64,000 bases of DNA from Halalkalibacter alkalisediminis. Lineage in GTDB: Bacteria; Bacillota; Bacilli; Bacillales; Bacillaceae_D. The DNA lies in assembly GCF_028610705.1 (NCBI RefSeq), contig NZ_JAQQWT010000001.1:248001-312000 (forward strand), given 5' to 3'. Numbering within the stretch: position 1 is the stretch's first letter; each line of letters opens with the position of its first letter. Below the pieces are notes generated by a model. It was given only the letters and a program-made list of their open reading frames with translations, searched no databases and was not told where the DNA came from. Both the position numbers and the translations under genes were made by a program. Positions 1 through 9,028 of this stretch are shown piece after piece.

Positions 1-163
1 GTCAAAGTCAAGAAAAGTAATGATGGATATGGAAGAATTAAAGAAACAGGCATCTGTTTATAAAATGCGTTTTAAAATGTTGATTGAAGCACAGTTAGAA
101 ATGCTACAAACAGATGATTGGGACGAGGTTACGAAAGAAGAGGAAGCTTTTGAGGAACGTTAG
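1..163 (+). CDS. divIVA: DivIVA, C-terminal end (partial)
   Basis: The frame is open from base 2 to the TAG at 161-163 and gives about 53 residues ending in an acidic tail (DWDEVTKEEEAFEER). The start lies outside the window. The helical, charged segment with a KMRFKMLIEAQLEML-type stretch fits the C-terminal coiled coil of DivIVA, the protein that marks negatively curved membrane at poles and septa. In B. subtilis divIVA lies directly upstream of ileS, as here. The call rests on both this position and the sequence. The N-terminal membrane-binding part cannot be checked. Confidence 0.82.
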   Translation, partial: SKSRKVMMDMEELKKQASVYKMRFKMLIEAQLEMLQTDDWDEVTKEEEAFEER

Positions 164-186
164 TAGTTCGATTTTTACTTACTGAC

Positions 187-215
187 TTGCACTTCTTCGT
201 GGGCTATCATATAAT
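187..215 (+). promoter_or_regulatory. SigA promoter of the ileS leader
   Basis: A TTGCAC -35 box (187-192) and a perfect TATAAT -10 box (210-215) are separated by exactly 17 bases. Transcription should start near 222, just before the T-box leader. The site lies downstream of the divIVA stop, so ileS forms its own unit. Confidence 0.85.
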
Positions 216-221
216 GATACT

Positions 222-474
222 CATTAAAATATATGTTAAGACGATGATAGGGACGAGTACAGTGTAGCAAGCGTGTAAAGCGATTCAGGGATGGTGTAAG
301 CCTGATCACGTTCACATTGGAAAATCACCCTTTAGTTTTGCACTGAAGTATAAAGTAGGCTGCAACGATTCATTCACGTTACGAATTACGAGTGGAAAGG
401 TATATCCTTTTCAACAGGGTGGTACCACGGGTTAACTTCTCGTCCCTTTTTTAGGGAGAGGAGTTTTTTTGTGT
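222..474 (+). promoter_or_regulatory. T-box leader controlling ileS
   Basis: The T-box core AGGGTGGTACCACGGG is at 416-431 and is followed by a terminator (435-470) whose stem competes with the antiterminator. Stem I can be drawn with AGGG near 246 pairing CCCT near 328. An AGTA bulge near 253 faces the specifier side, where an ATC codon (Ile) sits at 324-326 followed by a purine. Uncharged tRNA-Ile should therefore stabilise the antiterminator and allow ileS transcription. The specifier assignment is read from the fold by eye. Confidence 0.93.
435..470 (+). terminator. T-box regulated terminator before ileS
   Basis: AACTTCTCGTCCC pairs with GGGAGAGGAGTT and is followed by a run of seven T. 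The 5' arm partly overlaps the region downstream of the T-box core, as expected for the alternative antiterminator fold. Confidence 0.9.
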
Positions 475-592
475 TTTAGTGATGAATTCTCATGCACTTA
501 AACATTTGATTTAGTGAATACCCAAAATGTGAAATGAGGTATCCTTTTGCTATTCAAATTTTTTAGTAGGCTATCCTTAGGAGGAAGAAAAG

Positions 593-3349
593 ATGGATTA
601 TAAAGACACATTATTAATGCCAAAAACAGAATTTCCAATGAGAGGGAATTTACCAAATCGTGAGCCAGAAAGACAAGGAAAATGGGCTGAGATGGATATC
701 TATAAAAAGGTACAAGAGCGAACGTCGGGTCGTCCTTCTTTTGTTTTGCATGATGGTCCTCCATATGCGAATGGGGATATCCATATGGGACACGCGCTTA
801 ATAAAATTTTGAAAGATTTTATTGTTCGTTATAAATCAATGAGTGGGTTTAATGCTCCTTACGTCCCGGGTTGGGATACACATGGTTTGCCAATTGAAAC
901 AGCTCTAACGAAAAGTGGGAAAGTTAACCGTAAATCAATGAGTGTTGCTGAGTTTCGTAAACTTTGTGAAGAATACGCTAGACAACAGATTGATCGACAA
1001 CGTGAACAGTTTATTAGACTAGGTGTTCGAGGTGATTGGTGGAACCCATATGTTACGTTAGATAAATCATATGAGGCTCAACAAATTAAAGTGTTTGGTG
1101 AAATGGCTAAAAAAGGCTTTATTTATAAAGGGAAAAAACCAGTATACTGGTCTCCTTCTTCTGAATCAGCTCTTGCTGAAGCTGAAATTGAATATCAAGA
1201 TAAGCGTTCAGCATCTATATATGTTGCTTTTAATGTGAGTGAAGGAAATGGCGTCTTAGATGGTGATGAGAAAATGATTATCTGGACAACAACGCCATGG
1301 ACCATTCCAGCTAACTTAGGGATCGCTGTTCATCCTGAGCTAGATTATAATGTTGTGTTAGTAAACGATCAAAAGTATGTCGTAGCAGCTGGTTTGCAAG
1401 AAGCACTTGAAAAAGAATTCGATTGGGAAAACTCAGAAGTGTTAAAAACTGTAAAAGGTGCAGAATTAGAATTTGTAAAAGCGGTACATCCTCTTTACGG
1501 ACGTGAGTCATTGGTTATGTGTGGAGAGCATGTAACGTTAGATGCTGGTACTGGTTGTGTTCATACTGCTCCTGGACACGGTGAAGAAGACTTTATCGTC
1601 GGTCAAAAGTATGGTTTAGATGTTCTTTGTCCGGTTGATGATAAAGGAAATATGACGGCGGAAGCTCCTGGATTTGAAGGGTTATTCTACGATGCTGCCA
1701 ACAAGCCTATCACAGAAAAACTTGAAGAAGTAGGCGCATTAATGAAATTAACGTTTATTACTCATTCATACGCGCATGACTGGCGTACAAAAAAACCAGT
1801 CATTTATCGTGCGACTGCTCAATGGTTTGCTTCCATTGAAAACTTCCGTAATGAGTTGTTAGCAGCAATTGAAGAAGTGGAGTGGGTTCCAAAATGGGGA
1901 GAAACTCGTCTATTCAACATGGTTCGTGACCGCGGTGATTGGTGTATTTCACGCCAACGTGCATGGGGAGTACCGATTCCTGTATTTTATGGTGAAGATG
2001 GAGAGCCAATTATCACTGATGAAACGATTGATCACGTATCATCGCTTTTCCGCGAACATGGCTCAAACATTTGGTTTGAGTGGGATACCGATCAATTGTT
2101 ACCAGAAGGATTTACATCTGAACATAGTCCAAATGGAACTTTCACACGTGAGATGGATATTATGGATGTGTGGTTTGACTCAGGTTCTTCTCACCAAGCG
2201 GTCTTAGAAGAACGTGATGATCTAGTTCGCCCTGCTGATTTATATTTAGAAGGGTCGGATCAATACCGTGGCTGGTTTAACTCATCTCTTTCAACTAGTG
2301 TTGCCGTTACAGGTAAGTCTGCTTATAAAGGGATTTTAAGTCATGGTTTTGCTCTAGATGGTCAAGGCCGTAAAATGAGTAAGTCTATTGGGAATGTAGT
2401 AGTTCCTAATGACGTTATGAAACAATTAGGTGCAGATATTCTTCGTCTATGGGTTGCTTCTGTTGATTATCAGGCAGATGTACGTGTATCCGATAAAATA
2501 TTAAAACAAGTATCAGAATCATATCGTAAAATTCGTAATACATTCCGTTTCTTATTAGGGAATTTACATGATTTTGATCCAAAAACAAATTATGTAACAG
2601 ATCTAAAAGGTGTAGATCTTTTCATGGTCGTCAAGTTGAATGAAGTCGTTGAAAAGGTGAAGGAAGCCTATGATCAATATCAATTTTCAACGGTGTACCA
2701 TGCGATCCATAATTTCTGTACCATTGATTTAAGTTCTTTCTATATGGATTTAGCTAAGGACACTCTTTATATTGAACATGCGGATCATCCAAATCGCCGT
2801 GCGATTCAAACGGTTATGTATGACGTGCTTGTCGCTCTTACAAAGTTAGTGTCTCCTATTTTAAGTCATACCGCAGATGAAGTTTGGGAACATATTCCGG
2901 GTGTAAGTGAGGAGAGCGTGCAACTTACCGATATGCCTGAGGGGAAAACGTTCGGTGATGTTGGAGAGTTAAAAGCAAAATGGAGTCATTTTATGGCTGT
3001 AAGAGATGATGTTTTAAAAGCTCTCGAACAAGCGAGAAATGACAAGAAAATTGGTAAATCACTCACGGCGTCCATTACGTTATACACAAGTGGAGAGGTT
3101 CGTACCCTTCTTGGCTCTATTCCGGCTCTTGAGAAGTTGTTTATTGTTTCTCATGTGGAACTCGCTGGAGAAGCGAACGAAGCCCCTGAAGAGGCAGTGA
3201 CGTTTGAACAATTAGCGATTGTTGTTCAACCTGCTGACGGAGAAACATGTGAACGTTGCTGGGTTGTATCAACATCTGTTGGTACACATGAAGAACATGT
3301 TGGCTTATGCTCATCATGTGCGGATACAGTTACAAAATACTATGTATAA
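593..3349 (+). CDS. ileS: Isoleucyl-tRNA synthetase
   Basis: This 918-residue class I synthetase charges tRNA-Ile with isoleucine in the cytoplasm. The HIGH-type motif is HMGH at residues 64-67, after [13 protein letters not shown] is at 594-598. A C-terminal zinc knuckle has Cys886, Cys889, Cys906 and Cys909. The central editing (CP1) domain contains [10 protein letters not shown]. Length matches the roughly 920 residues usual in Bacillus. The start follows AGGAGGAAG at a good distance. Expression is governed by the T-box upstream with an ATC specifier, so the gene should respond to uncharged tRNA-Ile. A hairpin terminator follows. Confidence 0.98.
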   Translation: MDYKDTLLMPKTEFPMRGNLPNREPERQGKWAEMDIYKKVQERTSGRPSFVLHDGPPYANGDIHMGHALNKILKDFIVRYKSMSGFNAPYVPGWDTHGLPIETALTKSGKVNRKSMSVAEFRKLCEEYARQQIDRQREQFIRLGVRGDWWNPYVTLDKSYEAQQIKVFGEMAKKGFIYKGKKPVYWSPSSESALAEAEIEYQDKRSASIYVAFNVSEGNGVLDGDEKMIIWTTTPWTIPANLGIAVHPELDYNVVLVNDQKYVVAAGLQEALEKEFDWENSEVLKTVKGAELEFVKAVHPLYGRESLVMCGEHVTLDAGTGCVHTAPGHGEEDFIVGQKYGLDVLCPVDDKGNMTAEAPGFEGLFYDAANKPITEKLEEVGALMKLTFITHSYAHDWRTKKPVIYRATAQWFASIENFRNELLAAIEEVEWVPKWGETRLFNMVRDRGDWCISRQRAWGVPIPVFYGEDGEPIITDETIDHVSSLFREHGSNIWFEWDTDQLLPEGFTSEHSPNGTFTREMDIMDVWFDSGSSHQAVLEERDDLVRPADLYLEGSDQYRGWFNSSLSTSVAVTGKSAYKGILSHGFALDGQGRKMSKSIGNVVVPNDVMKQLGADILRLWVASVDYQADVRVSDKILKQVSESYRKIRNTFRFLLGNLHDFDPKTNYVTDLKGVDLFMVVKLNEVVEKVKEAYDQYQFSTVYHAIHNFCTIDLSSFYMDLAKDTLYIEHADHPNRRAIQTVMYDVLVALTKLVSPILSHTADEVWEHIPGVSEESVQLTDMPEGKTFGDVGELKAKWSHFMAVRDDVLKALEQARNDKKIGKSLTASITLYTSGEVRTLLGSIPALEKLFIVSHVELAGEANEAPEEAVTFEQLAIVVQPADGETCERCWVVSTSVGTHEEHVGLCSSCADTVTKYYV

Positions 3350-3357
3350 GAATGCTG

Positions 3358-3385
3358 AACCACTGTTTAATACAGTGGTTTTTTA
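3358..3385 (+). terminator. Terminator of ileS
   Basis: AACCACTGT and CAGTGGTT form a perfect stem with a short loop, followed by six T. It lies nine bases after the ileS stop. Confidence 0.88.
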
Positions 3386-3425
3386 ATTATGTATTAAAAA
3401 TGAGATAGATAAAAAAGCGTTTCCT

Positions 3426-3556
3426 AGAAGCATGAGGATAATTTGGAGGTAATCGCTCCACACACTATCCGCTGACCTACAAGAAGCCTATTTGTCGTTC
3501 ACTTTAAAGAACAAGCAGTTCCACTCATTGCTTTAAAGACGGCTAGCTTCTTTTTT
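3426..3556 (-). repeat. Structured intergenic repeat, copy C
   Basis: This is one of four related elements in the window, here in reverse orientation. Read on the minus strand the core (3531 to 3449) begins GCAATGAGTGGAACTGC. It continues through TCTTTAAAG and a variable hairpin with GGCTTC in its loop, and ends TGGAGCGATTACC. Outer arms AGAAGC (3426-3431) and GCTTCT (3546-3551) enclose the core, and on the plus strand a T-run follows. No promoter is evident. It fills most of the 303-base gap between ileS and ylyA; nothing else is recognised there except the ileS terminator and a short palindrome at 3615-3626. Confidence 0.6.
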
Positions 3557-3614
3557 ATGCTGTTAAAAGTTGTGTTGGCTACATCTGCTTTACATGGTCA
3601 CAATAAGGAATGAG

Positions 3615-3626
3615 CGTCTATAGACG
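3615..3626. repeat. 12-base palindrome upstream of ylyA
   Basis: CGTCTATAGACG is a perfect palindrome ending about 14 bases before the GGGGGAG ribosome binding site of ylyA. It could be an operator or a chance palindrome; nothing here identifies a binding protein. Confidence 0.4.
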
Positions 3627-3652
3627 TGAGTTGTTAGTTAGGGGGAGATGAA

Positions 3653-4303
3653 ATGACCGATTATACAAAGATAAAACAATCACTTGAGGAACGGTTGAAG
3701 ATAGTGGATGAACGAATTAATCACCATTTTAAAGAGGAGCAAAGTCGTACATTGTCTTTTTCTACAGGTGAATTGTCTCAATATGATAACCATCCAGCTG
3801 ATGCTGCGACTGACCTTTATGAGCGTGAAAAGGACTTTGCGTTACTGGAACAGCTTGAAAGAGAACATGAAGAAATTGAGCATGCATTAGAAAAGTTTAA
3901 TCAAGGAACGTTTGGTATTTGTGAGGTTACTGGAAAAACGATCCCATACGAACGATTAGAAGCTAGCCCAGCAGCTCGTACTGTTGTTGAAGTAGTTGAT
4001 AATCGCATCACCGATGGAAGACCTTCAGAAGAAGCGGTATTAGGAGGTTTTAGAAAGTATAATTTTGATCAAGATGATGATGAAACCGAATTTGATGCAG
4101 AGGATGCTTACCAATCTGTTGCTAAATTTAATGAATTACCAATGGTATTTGAAGATTCTTCTCTAGAAGAGACAGGGGAGCTAATTGGTTACGTTGAGCA
4201 AATTGAAGGATTTTTATCCACTGGGATTGAAGGCTATACTGGTGATGAAGATGTTGTTTTTCAGCGAAATGTCCATTACGATCAATACTTGAACGGAAAG
4301 TAG
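3653..4303 (+). CDS. ylyA: YlyA/YteA-type DksA/TraR-like protein
   Basis: This 216-residue protein has a helical N-terminal half and a DksA/TraR-like segment, GICEVTGKTIPYERLEASPAA, from about residue 88. YteA-type relatives carry cysteines at 'CEVCG' and 'TCVE'. Here those positions read CEVTG and TVVE, so only Cys90 remains and zinc binding looks lost. The acidic C-terminal tail is not diagnostic. In B. subtilis YlyA lies between ileS and lspA and is reported to affect RNA polymerase during sporulation; a similar role here is inference from position and family. ATG follows GGGGGAGATGAA. A short terminator overlaps the stop codon. Confidence 0.85.
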   Translation: MTDYTKIKQSLEERLKIVDERINHHFKEEQSRTLSFSTGELSQYDNHPADAATDLYEREKDFALLEQLEREHEEIEHALEKFNQGTFGICEVTGKTIPYERLEASPAARTVVEVVDNRITDGRPSEEAVLGGFRKYNFDQDDDETEFDAEDAYQSVAKFNELPMVFEDSSLEETGELIGYVEQIEGFLSTGIEGYTGDEDVVFQRNVHYDQYLNGK

Positions 4304-4323
4304 GGGGCTATCCCCCTCTTTTT
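4303..4323 (+). terminator. Short terminator at the end of ylyA
   Basis: GGGGG pairs with CCCCC around a CTAT loop and is followed by TCTTTTT. The last base of the ylyA stop codon begins the stem. The stem is only five base pairs but all G-C. Confidence 0.7.
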
Positions 4324-4324
4324 G

Positions 4325-4333
4325 TGCTATAAT
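4325..4333 (+). promoter_or_regulatory. Extended -10 promoter element before lspA
   Basis: TGC followed by a perfect TATAAT forms an extended -10 box. Any -35 box would fall inside the ylyA terminator hairpin, where no good match is seen. The start would lie about 35 bases before the lspA start codon. Confidence 0.6.
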
Positions 4334-4373
4334 GCTATTCATGGAAAGATGTGGACGAGATCGGGGGATGACG

Positions 4374-4841
4374 ATGAAGTATTATATGATAGCATTGGTT
4401 GTTTTAGTTATTGATCAAATTAGTAAGTGGATAGTAGATACGCAAATGGTGATTGGGGAGAGAATTACGCTAATTGAGAGAGTTCTTTATTTTACATCTC
4501 ATCGAAATAAAGGAGCTGCTTTTGGGATTCTTCAAGGTCAGATGTGGTTTTTCTATATTGTTACAATCATTGTTATAGTCGGTATTGTTTATTACATGCA
4601 AAAAGAGGCGAAGAATAGTGCGTTGTTTGGTGTATCATTAGCCCTTATCTTGGGTGGAGCGGTCGGAAATTTCATTGATCGTTTGTTCCGAGGAGAAGTA
4701 GTAGACTTCGTTGATACATATATATTCGGTTATAATTTTGCAATCTTTAATGTGGCTGATGCAGCTCTTTGTATCGGTGTAGGCCTGTTATTTATAAAAA
4801 TGATTCAAGATGAACGTCAACAAAAGAAGGAGCCAAAGTAA
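4374..4841 (+). CDS. lspA: Lipoprotein signal peptidase (SPase II)
   Basis: This 155-residue membrane aspartyl protease removes the signal peptide from diacylglyceryl-modified prolipoproteins. Four hydrophobic segments are visible. The catalytic aspartates are Asp102 in GNFIDRL and Asp129 in FNVADAAL, with the conserved TSHRNKGAAFG loop near residue 45. The start was set at the ATG giving MKYYMIALVV because GGGGGAT lies about six bases upstream; the ATG two codons earlier is an alternative. The next gene starts in a TAATG overlap, so the two are translationally coupled. Confidence 0.96.
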   Translation: MKYYMIALVVLVIDQISKWIVDTQMVIGERITLIERVLYFTSHRNKGAAFGILQGQMWFFYIVTIIVIVGIVYYMQKEAKNSALFGVSLALILGGAVGNFIDRLFRGEVVDFVDTYIFGYNFAIFNVADAALCIGVGLLFIKMIQDERQQKKEPK

Positions 4842-5755
4842 TGGAAAGTTTTGAATGGAAAGTAACACCTGAGCAAAAAAGTACACGAATTGATAAGTTG
4901 ATCACTACTTTAAATGAAAATTGGTCACGTACCCAAGTGCAAATTTGGATTAAAGAAGGCCATCTTAAAGTGAATGATAGTGAAGTGAAAACGAACTATA
5001 AAGTGGAAACTGGTGATGTTATTACTCTAGATATCCCAGATCCAGAGGAACTAGAAGTAGTCGCAGAAAATATTCCTTTAGATATAGCTTACGAAGATGA
5101 AGATGTGATTGTTGTTAATAAACCTAGAGGGATGGTCGTTCATCCAGCACCAGGTCATTCCTCTGGTACGCTTGTTAATGCTTTAATGTATCATTGTAAA
5201 GACTTATCTGGAATTAACGGTGTGATAAGACCTGGAATCGTTCACCGAATAGACAAAGATACATCTGGATTAATTATGGTCGCTAAAAATGACCATGCGC
5301 ATGAATCTTTAGTTGAGCAATTAAAGGCAAAGACAACGCGTAGATTATATAAAGCAGTGGTACATGGAGTCATTCCACATGAGATTGGAACAATTGATGC
5401 TCCAATTGGTCGCGATAAAAAAGATCGACAAAGCATGACTGTAACAGAGGAGAATAGTCGTGACGCTGTGACTCATTTTACAGTGCTTGAGACTTTTGAT
5501 AATCATACGTATGTGCAATGTGAATTAGAGACGGGTAGAACTCATCAAATTCGGGTCCATATGAAATACATTGGATATCCTTTAGTAGGAGATCCCAAAT
5601 ACGGACCGAAAAAGAAAATGTTTGATATCGAAGGACAAGCTTTGCATGCTGCGGTTTTAGGTTTTGTTCATCCCCGTACAGAAGAAGAAGTTGTATTTGA
5701 AGCGCCTCTTCCTGAAGAGATGGAGAATCTGTTACACCTTCTTCGTACAAAATAA
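4841..5755 (+). CDS. ylyB: RluD-family 23S rRNA pseudouridine synthase
   Basis: This 304-residue protein has an N-terminal S4-like RNA-binding domain (about residues 14-75, RTQVQIWIKEGHLKVN). The RluA/RluD catalytic domain follows, with HRIDKDTSG and the catalytic Asp138. GRTHQIRVHM is near residue 228. It isomerises uridines to pseudouridine in rRNA, but the exact target position is not readable. The start overlaps the lspA stop as TAATG. It matches ylyB between lspA and pyrR in B. subtilis. No terminator is seen before the pyr promoter. Confidence 0.93.
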   Translation: MESFEWKVTPEQKSTRIDKLITTLNENWSRTQVQIWIKEGHLKVNDSEVKTNYKVETGDVITLDIPDPEELEVVAENIPLDIAYEDEDVIVVNKPRGMVVHPAPGHSSGTLVNALMYHCKDLSGINGVIRPGIVHRIDKDTSGLIMVAKNDHAHESLVEQLKAKTTRRLYKAVVHGVIPHEIGTIDAPIGRDKKDRQSMTVTEENSRDAVTHFTVLETFDNHTYVQCELETGRTHQIRVHMKYIGYPLVGDPKYGPKKKMFDIEGQALHAAVLGFVHPRTEEEVVFEAPLPEEMENLLHLLRTK

Positions 5756-5758
5756 AGG

Positions 5759-5787
5759 TTGACAGCGCGAAACTTGTCGGTCATACT
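5759..5787 (+). promoter_or_regulatory. SigA promoter of the pyr operon
   Basis: A perfect TTGACA (5759-5764) is followed after 17 bases by CATACT (5782-5787). The start would be near 5794, giving a leader long enough for the attenuator. Confidence 0.75.
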
Positions 5788-5802
5788 ATAAAAGAATTTA
5801 AT

Positions 5803-5923
5803 AGTCCTTTAACTACAGTCCCGTGAGGCTGAGAAGGAAAACGGAAAGAATTACAGGCAATAGATCTGTCTGTATTCGCTTGCGTCACTACCTCTCATGT
5901 CTAAATGGACAGAGAGGTTTTTT
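5803..5923 (+). promoter_or_regulatory. PyrR attenuator 1 (pyrR leader)
   Basis: The PyrR-binding loop AGTCCCGTGAGGCT is at 5817-5830 inside an anti-antiterminator stem (TCCTT near 5805 with AAGGA near 5834). It is followed by a terminator at 5890-5923 (ACCTCTC with GAGAGGT, then T-run). UMP-bound PyrR should stabilise the first hairpin and so allow termination. Confidence 0.93.
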
Positions 5924-5933
5924 CGTTTTCTAG

Positions 5934-6494
<561 letters not shown>

Positions 6495-6499
6495 TAAGA

Positions 6500-6595
6500 C
6501 ATCTCTTTAAATTAGTCCTGTGAGGCTAATAAGAGGTTCGCATGACTGGATACGACAGGTCATGTCGGCCTCTTTGCCTACGCAAAGAGGTTTTT
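6500..6595 (+). promoter_or_regulatory. PyrR attenuator 2 (pyrR-pyrP)
   Basis: The binding loop AGTCCTGTGAGGCT (6514-6527) lies in a stem of CTCTTT...ATTAG with CTAAT...AAGAG. The terminator at 6569-6595 is CCTCTTTG with CAAAGAGG, then TTTTTCT. The match to the PyrR consensus is nearly perfect. Confidence 0.93.
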
Positions 6596-6619
6596 CTATA
6601 AGTACTAGGAGGAAGAATC

Positions 6620-7915
6620 ATGTCATCTAGAGTAAAAGAAGTGGGAATTAGAGAAATACCAAGGTTTGATAAATGGATCGTATTTAGTTTACAGCACTTA
6701 TTCGCCATGTTTGGAGCAACGATTCTGGTTCCTTATTTAGTAGGGTTAAGCCCAGCAGTTGCTTTACTATCAAGTGGGTTAGGGACACTTGCTTACCTTC
6801 TTATTACAAGAGGTCAAATACCAGCTTACTTAGGTTCATCTTTTGCTTTCATAGGTCCTATCATCGCTGCAACAGCAACGAATGGCCCTGAAGGCGCGAT
6901 GGTCGGTAGTTTCTTGGCAGGACTTGTATATGGACTTGTTGCCCTTTTAATAAAGACAAGCGGAGTGAATTGGATTATGAAAATCCTTCCTCCAATCGTC
7001 GTTGGGCCAGTAATTATCGTAATCGGTTTAGGGTTGGCACCTGTCGCTATTGATATGGCGATGAATAATCCTGCTACAGGAACATACAGTTCTTCGTTTT
7101 TCGCTGTAGCATTTATTACATTATTAATCACGATTCTAGCTACCATGTTCTTTAAAGGATTCTTTAGTCTTGTTCCAATCATGTTTGGAATTATTGGAGG
7201 GTATATAACCGCAATCTTCTTTGGACTCGTAGATTTCTCACCTGTCCAAGAAGCAAAATGGTTTGCCTTACCAGATGTTATCGTTCCATTCGTCACCTAC
7301 ACACCAGTGTTCTCTTGGCAGATTGTTGCCATTATGGTGCCGATTGCGATTGTCACACTAGCAGAACACATCGGTGACCAAATGGTGTTAAGCAAAGTAG
7401 TTGGAAAGAACTTCATTAAGGAACCAGGTTTACATCGCTCCATTCTTGGCGATGGAGCAGCAACTGTCATTGCATCACTAATGGGTGGTCCACCTAATAC
7501 AACTTATGGAGAAAACATCGGAGTACTTGCCATTACAAGAGTGTTTAGTGTGTTTGTGATTGCAGGTGCAGCCGTCTTAGCATGTACCTTTGCTTTCATT
7601 GGTAAGTTTGCAGCGTTCATCTCGACGATCCCAACAGCCGTAATGGGTGGTGTATCAATCCTTCTATTCGGGGTTATTGCTTCCTCTGGATTAAGAATGC
7701 TTATTGATAATGAAATTAATATAGGATTAAAACGAAATTTAATCATTTCATCGGTTATCTTAGTCATCGGAATTGGTGGAGCCTTTATTCAAGTCAACGA
7801 AAATGTTCAAATACCAGGTATGGCTCTAGCAGCCATTATTGGAATCATTCTTCATCAGATCTTACCAGAGAAACAAGAAAGCTACGGAAAGAAACCGATG
7901 TTCCAAGCAGATTAA
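6620..7915 (+). CDS. pyrP: Uracil permease
   Basis: This 431-residue integral membrane protein of the NCS2/UraA family imports uracil, probably by proton symport. About 12-14 hydrophobic segments are visible. Conserved family stretches include FAMFGATILVP near residue 30, AEHIGDQ near 250 and GGPPNTTYGENIGV near 290, where UraA-type carriers bind uracil. ATG follows AGGAGGAAG. It lies between the second and third PyrR attenuators, so import is shut down together with synthesis when UMP is plentiful. Confidence 0.96.
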   Translation: MSSRVKEVGIREIPRFDKWIVFSLQHLFAMFGATILVPYLVGLSPAVALLSSGLGTLAYLLITRGQIPAYLGSSFAFIGPIIAATATNGPEGAMVGSFLAGLVYGLVALLIKTSGVNWIMKILPPIVVGPVIIVIGLGLAPVAIDMAMNNPATGTYSSSFFAVAFITLLITILATMFFKGFFSLVPIMFGIIGGYITAIFFGLVDFSPVQEAKWFALPDVIVPFVTYTPVFSWQIVAIMVPIAIVTLAEHIGDQMVLSKVVGKNFIKEPGLHRSILGDGAATVIASLMGGPPNTTYGENIGVLAITRVFSVFVIAGAAVLACTFAFIGKFAAFISTIPTAVMGGVSILLFGVIASSGLRMLIDNEINIGLKRNLIISSVILVIGIGGAFIQVNENVQIPGMALAAIIGIILHQILPEKQESYGKKPMFQAD

Positions 7916-7917
7916 TT

Positions 7918-8037
7918 TAGACCCTTTTAACGAGGTACAGAGAGACTTCAAAGGGGATAAGGATTCAGGAAGAAGTGTGTATAGCATCTCTTTTGGTACC
8001 TTATACCCTGGGAGGACTCCTTCTCAGGGTTTTTCTT
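7918..8037 (+). promoter_or_regulatory. PyrR attenuator 3 (pyrP-pyrB), divergent binding loop
   Basis: The loop core CAGAGAG (7938-7944) matches the PyrR consensus C-N-G-N-GAG. The flanks read GGTA and ACTT instead of AGTC and GCT, changes that keep pairing, and CCCTTT/AAAGGG close the stem. A terminator (8005-8037, ACCCTG with CAGGGT, then TTTTTCTTT) follows. It is the weakest of the three matches by sequence but its fold and position are right. Confidence 0.82.
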
Positions 8038-8101
8038 TATAAAAACGTGTTCGTTCAACTTAAACTTGTACATATTAACAAAATGAGGAGGCTGGTTTTG
8101 A

Positions 8102-9010
8102 ATGATGACAATGACTGAACAAGAAGCAATCAAAGGGGAACTACTTACATTAGAAACAATGTCAACAGTCGAAATTTCAACTATTTTACAAGAGGCTGAG
8201 CATTTTGCACAAGGAAAGCAATGGAAAGTAGACAAAGATTTATTTATCGCAAACTTATTTTTTGAGCCAAGTACACGAACTAGATATAGCTTTGAAGTTG
8301 CAGAAAAGTTGTTAGGTCTCCATGTCTTGTCTTTCTCTGAGGAAAATTCAAGTGTTCAAAAGGGTGAATCGTTGCTAGATACGGTTAAAACGTTTGAAGC
8401 TATTGGAGCCAACGCCCTTGTCATCAGACATCCAGAGAATAATTATTTTAAAGAAATTCGTGGAAAAATTTCTATTCCAATCATTAACGGTGGTGATGGA
8501 AGTGGGCATCATCCAACCCAGTCGTTGTTAGATCTTCTTACCATCCAACAAGAATTCGAGCGTTTTTCTGGTTTGAATATCGTGATAGTAGGAGATCTTC
8601 GCCATAGTCGTGTCGCTAGGTCTAATGCAGACGTCTTAACACGTCTAGGAGCTAAAGTGAAAATTGCTGGGCCAAGAGAATGGATGGCTGGATTTGATAC
8701 AACATACGAACACGTGTCATTAGATGACACACTTCTTGAGTGTGATGTTGTAATGCTACTTAGAATCCAGCATGAACGCCATGATGGATCAATGGAGTGG
8801 TCAAAAGAGGGGTATCATCAGCAATTTGGGTTAACGCTAGAACGGGAAAAACGAATGAAGAAAGAAGCGATTATTTTGCACCCAGCTCCAGTGAACAGAG
8901 GGGTAGAGCTAGCAAGTGAATTAGTGGAATGTGATCGTTCTAGAATTTTTAAACAAATGAAAAATGGTGTTGCTGTTAGAAGAGCGGTTGTCAAAAGAGC
9001 TTTAACTTAA
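8102..9010 (+). CDS. pyrB: Aspartate carbamoyltransferase catalytic chain
   Basis: This 302-residue enzyme condenses carbamoyl phosphate with aspartate to N-carbamoylaspartate. The carbamoyl-phosphate loop FFEPSTRTR spans residues 53-61, and HPAPVNRG sits near 260. No pyrI regulatory chain is present, as usual in Bacillus. The start is not certain: ATGs at 8102, 8105 and 8111 are all in frame and GAGGAGG ends at 8091. The first was kept for spacing. It lies just after the third attenuator. Confidence 0.97.
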   Translation: MMTMTEQEAIKGELLTLETMSTVEISTILQEAEHFAQGKQWKVDKDLFIANLFFEPSTRTRYSFEVAEKLLGLHVLSFSEENSSVQKGESLLDTVKTFEAIGANALVIRHPENNYFKEIRGKISIPIINGGDGSGHHPTQSLLDLLTIQQEFERFSGLNIVIVGDLRHSRVARSNADVLTRLGAKVKIAGPREWMAGFDTTYEHVSLDDTLLECDVVMLLRIQHERHDGSMEWSKEGYHQQFGLTLEREKRMKKEAIILHPAPVNRGVELASELVECDRSRIFKQMKNGVAVRRAVVKRALT

Positions 9011-9028
9011 ATAGAGGGGGAAATGGTT

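Noticed and set aside
1869-2207. Second forward frame of 112 codons inside ileS
   Set aside because: It is fully overlapped by ileS in another frame, with no start context or homology.
6826-7296. Open frame of 156 codons antisense to pyrP
   Set aside because: It lies wholly inside a strongly conserved permease gene, has no ribosome site or family features, and reflects the codon pattern of the hydrophobic sense protein.
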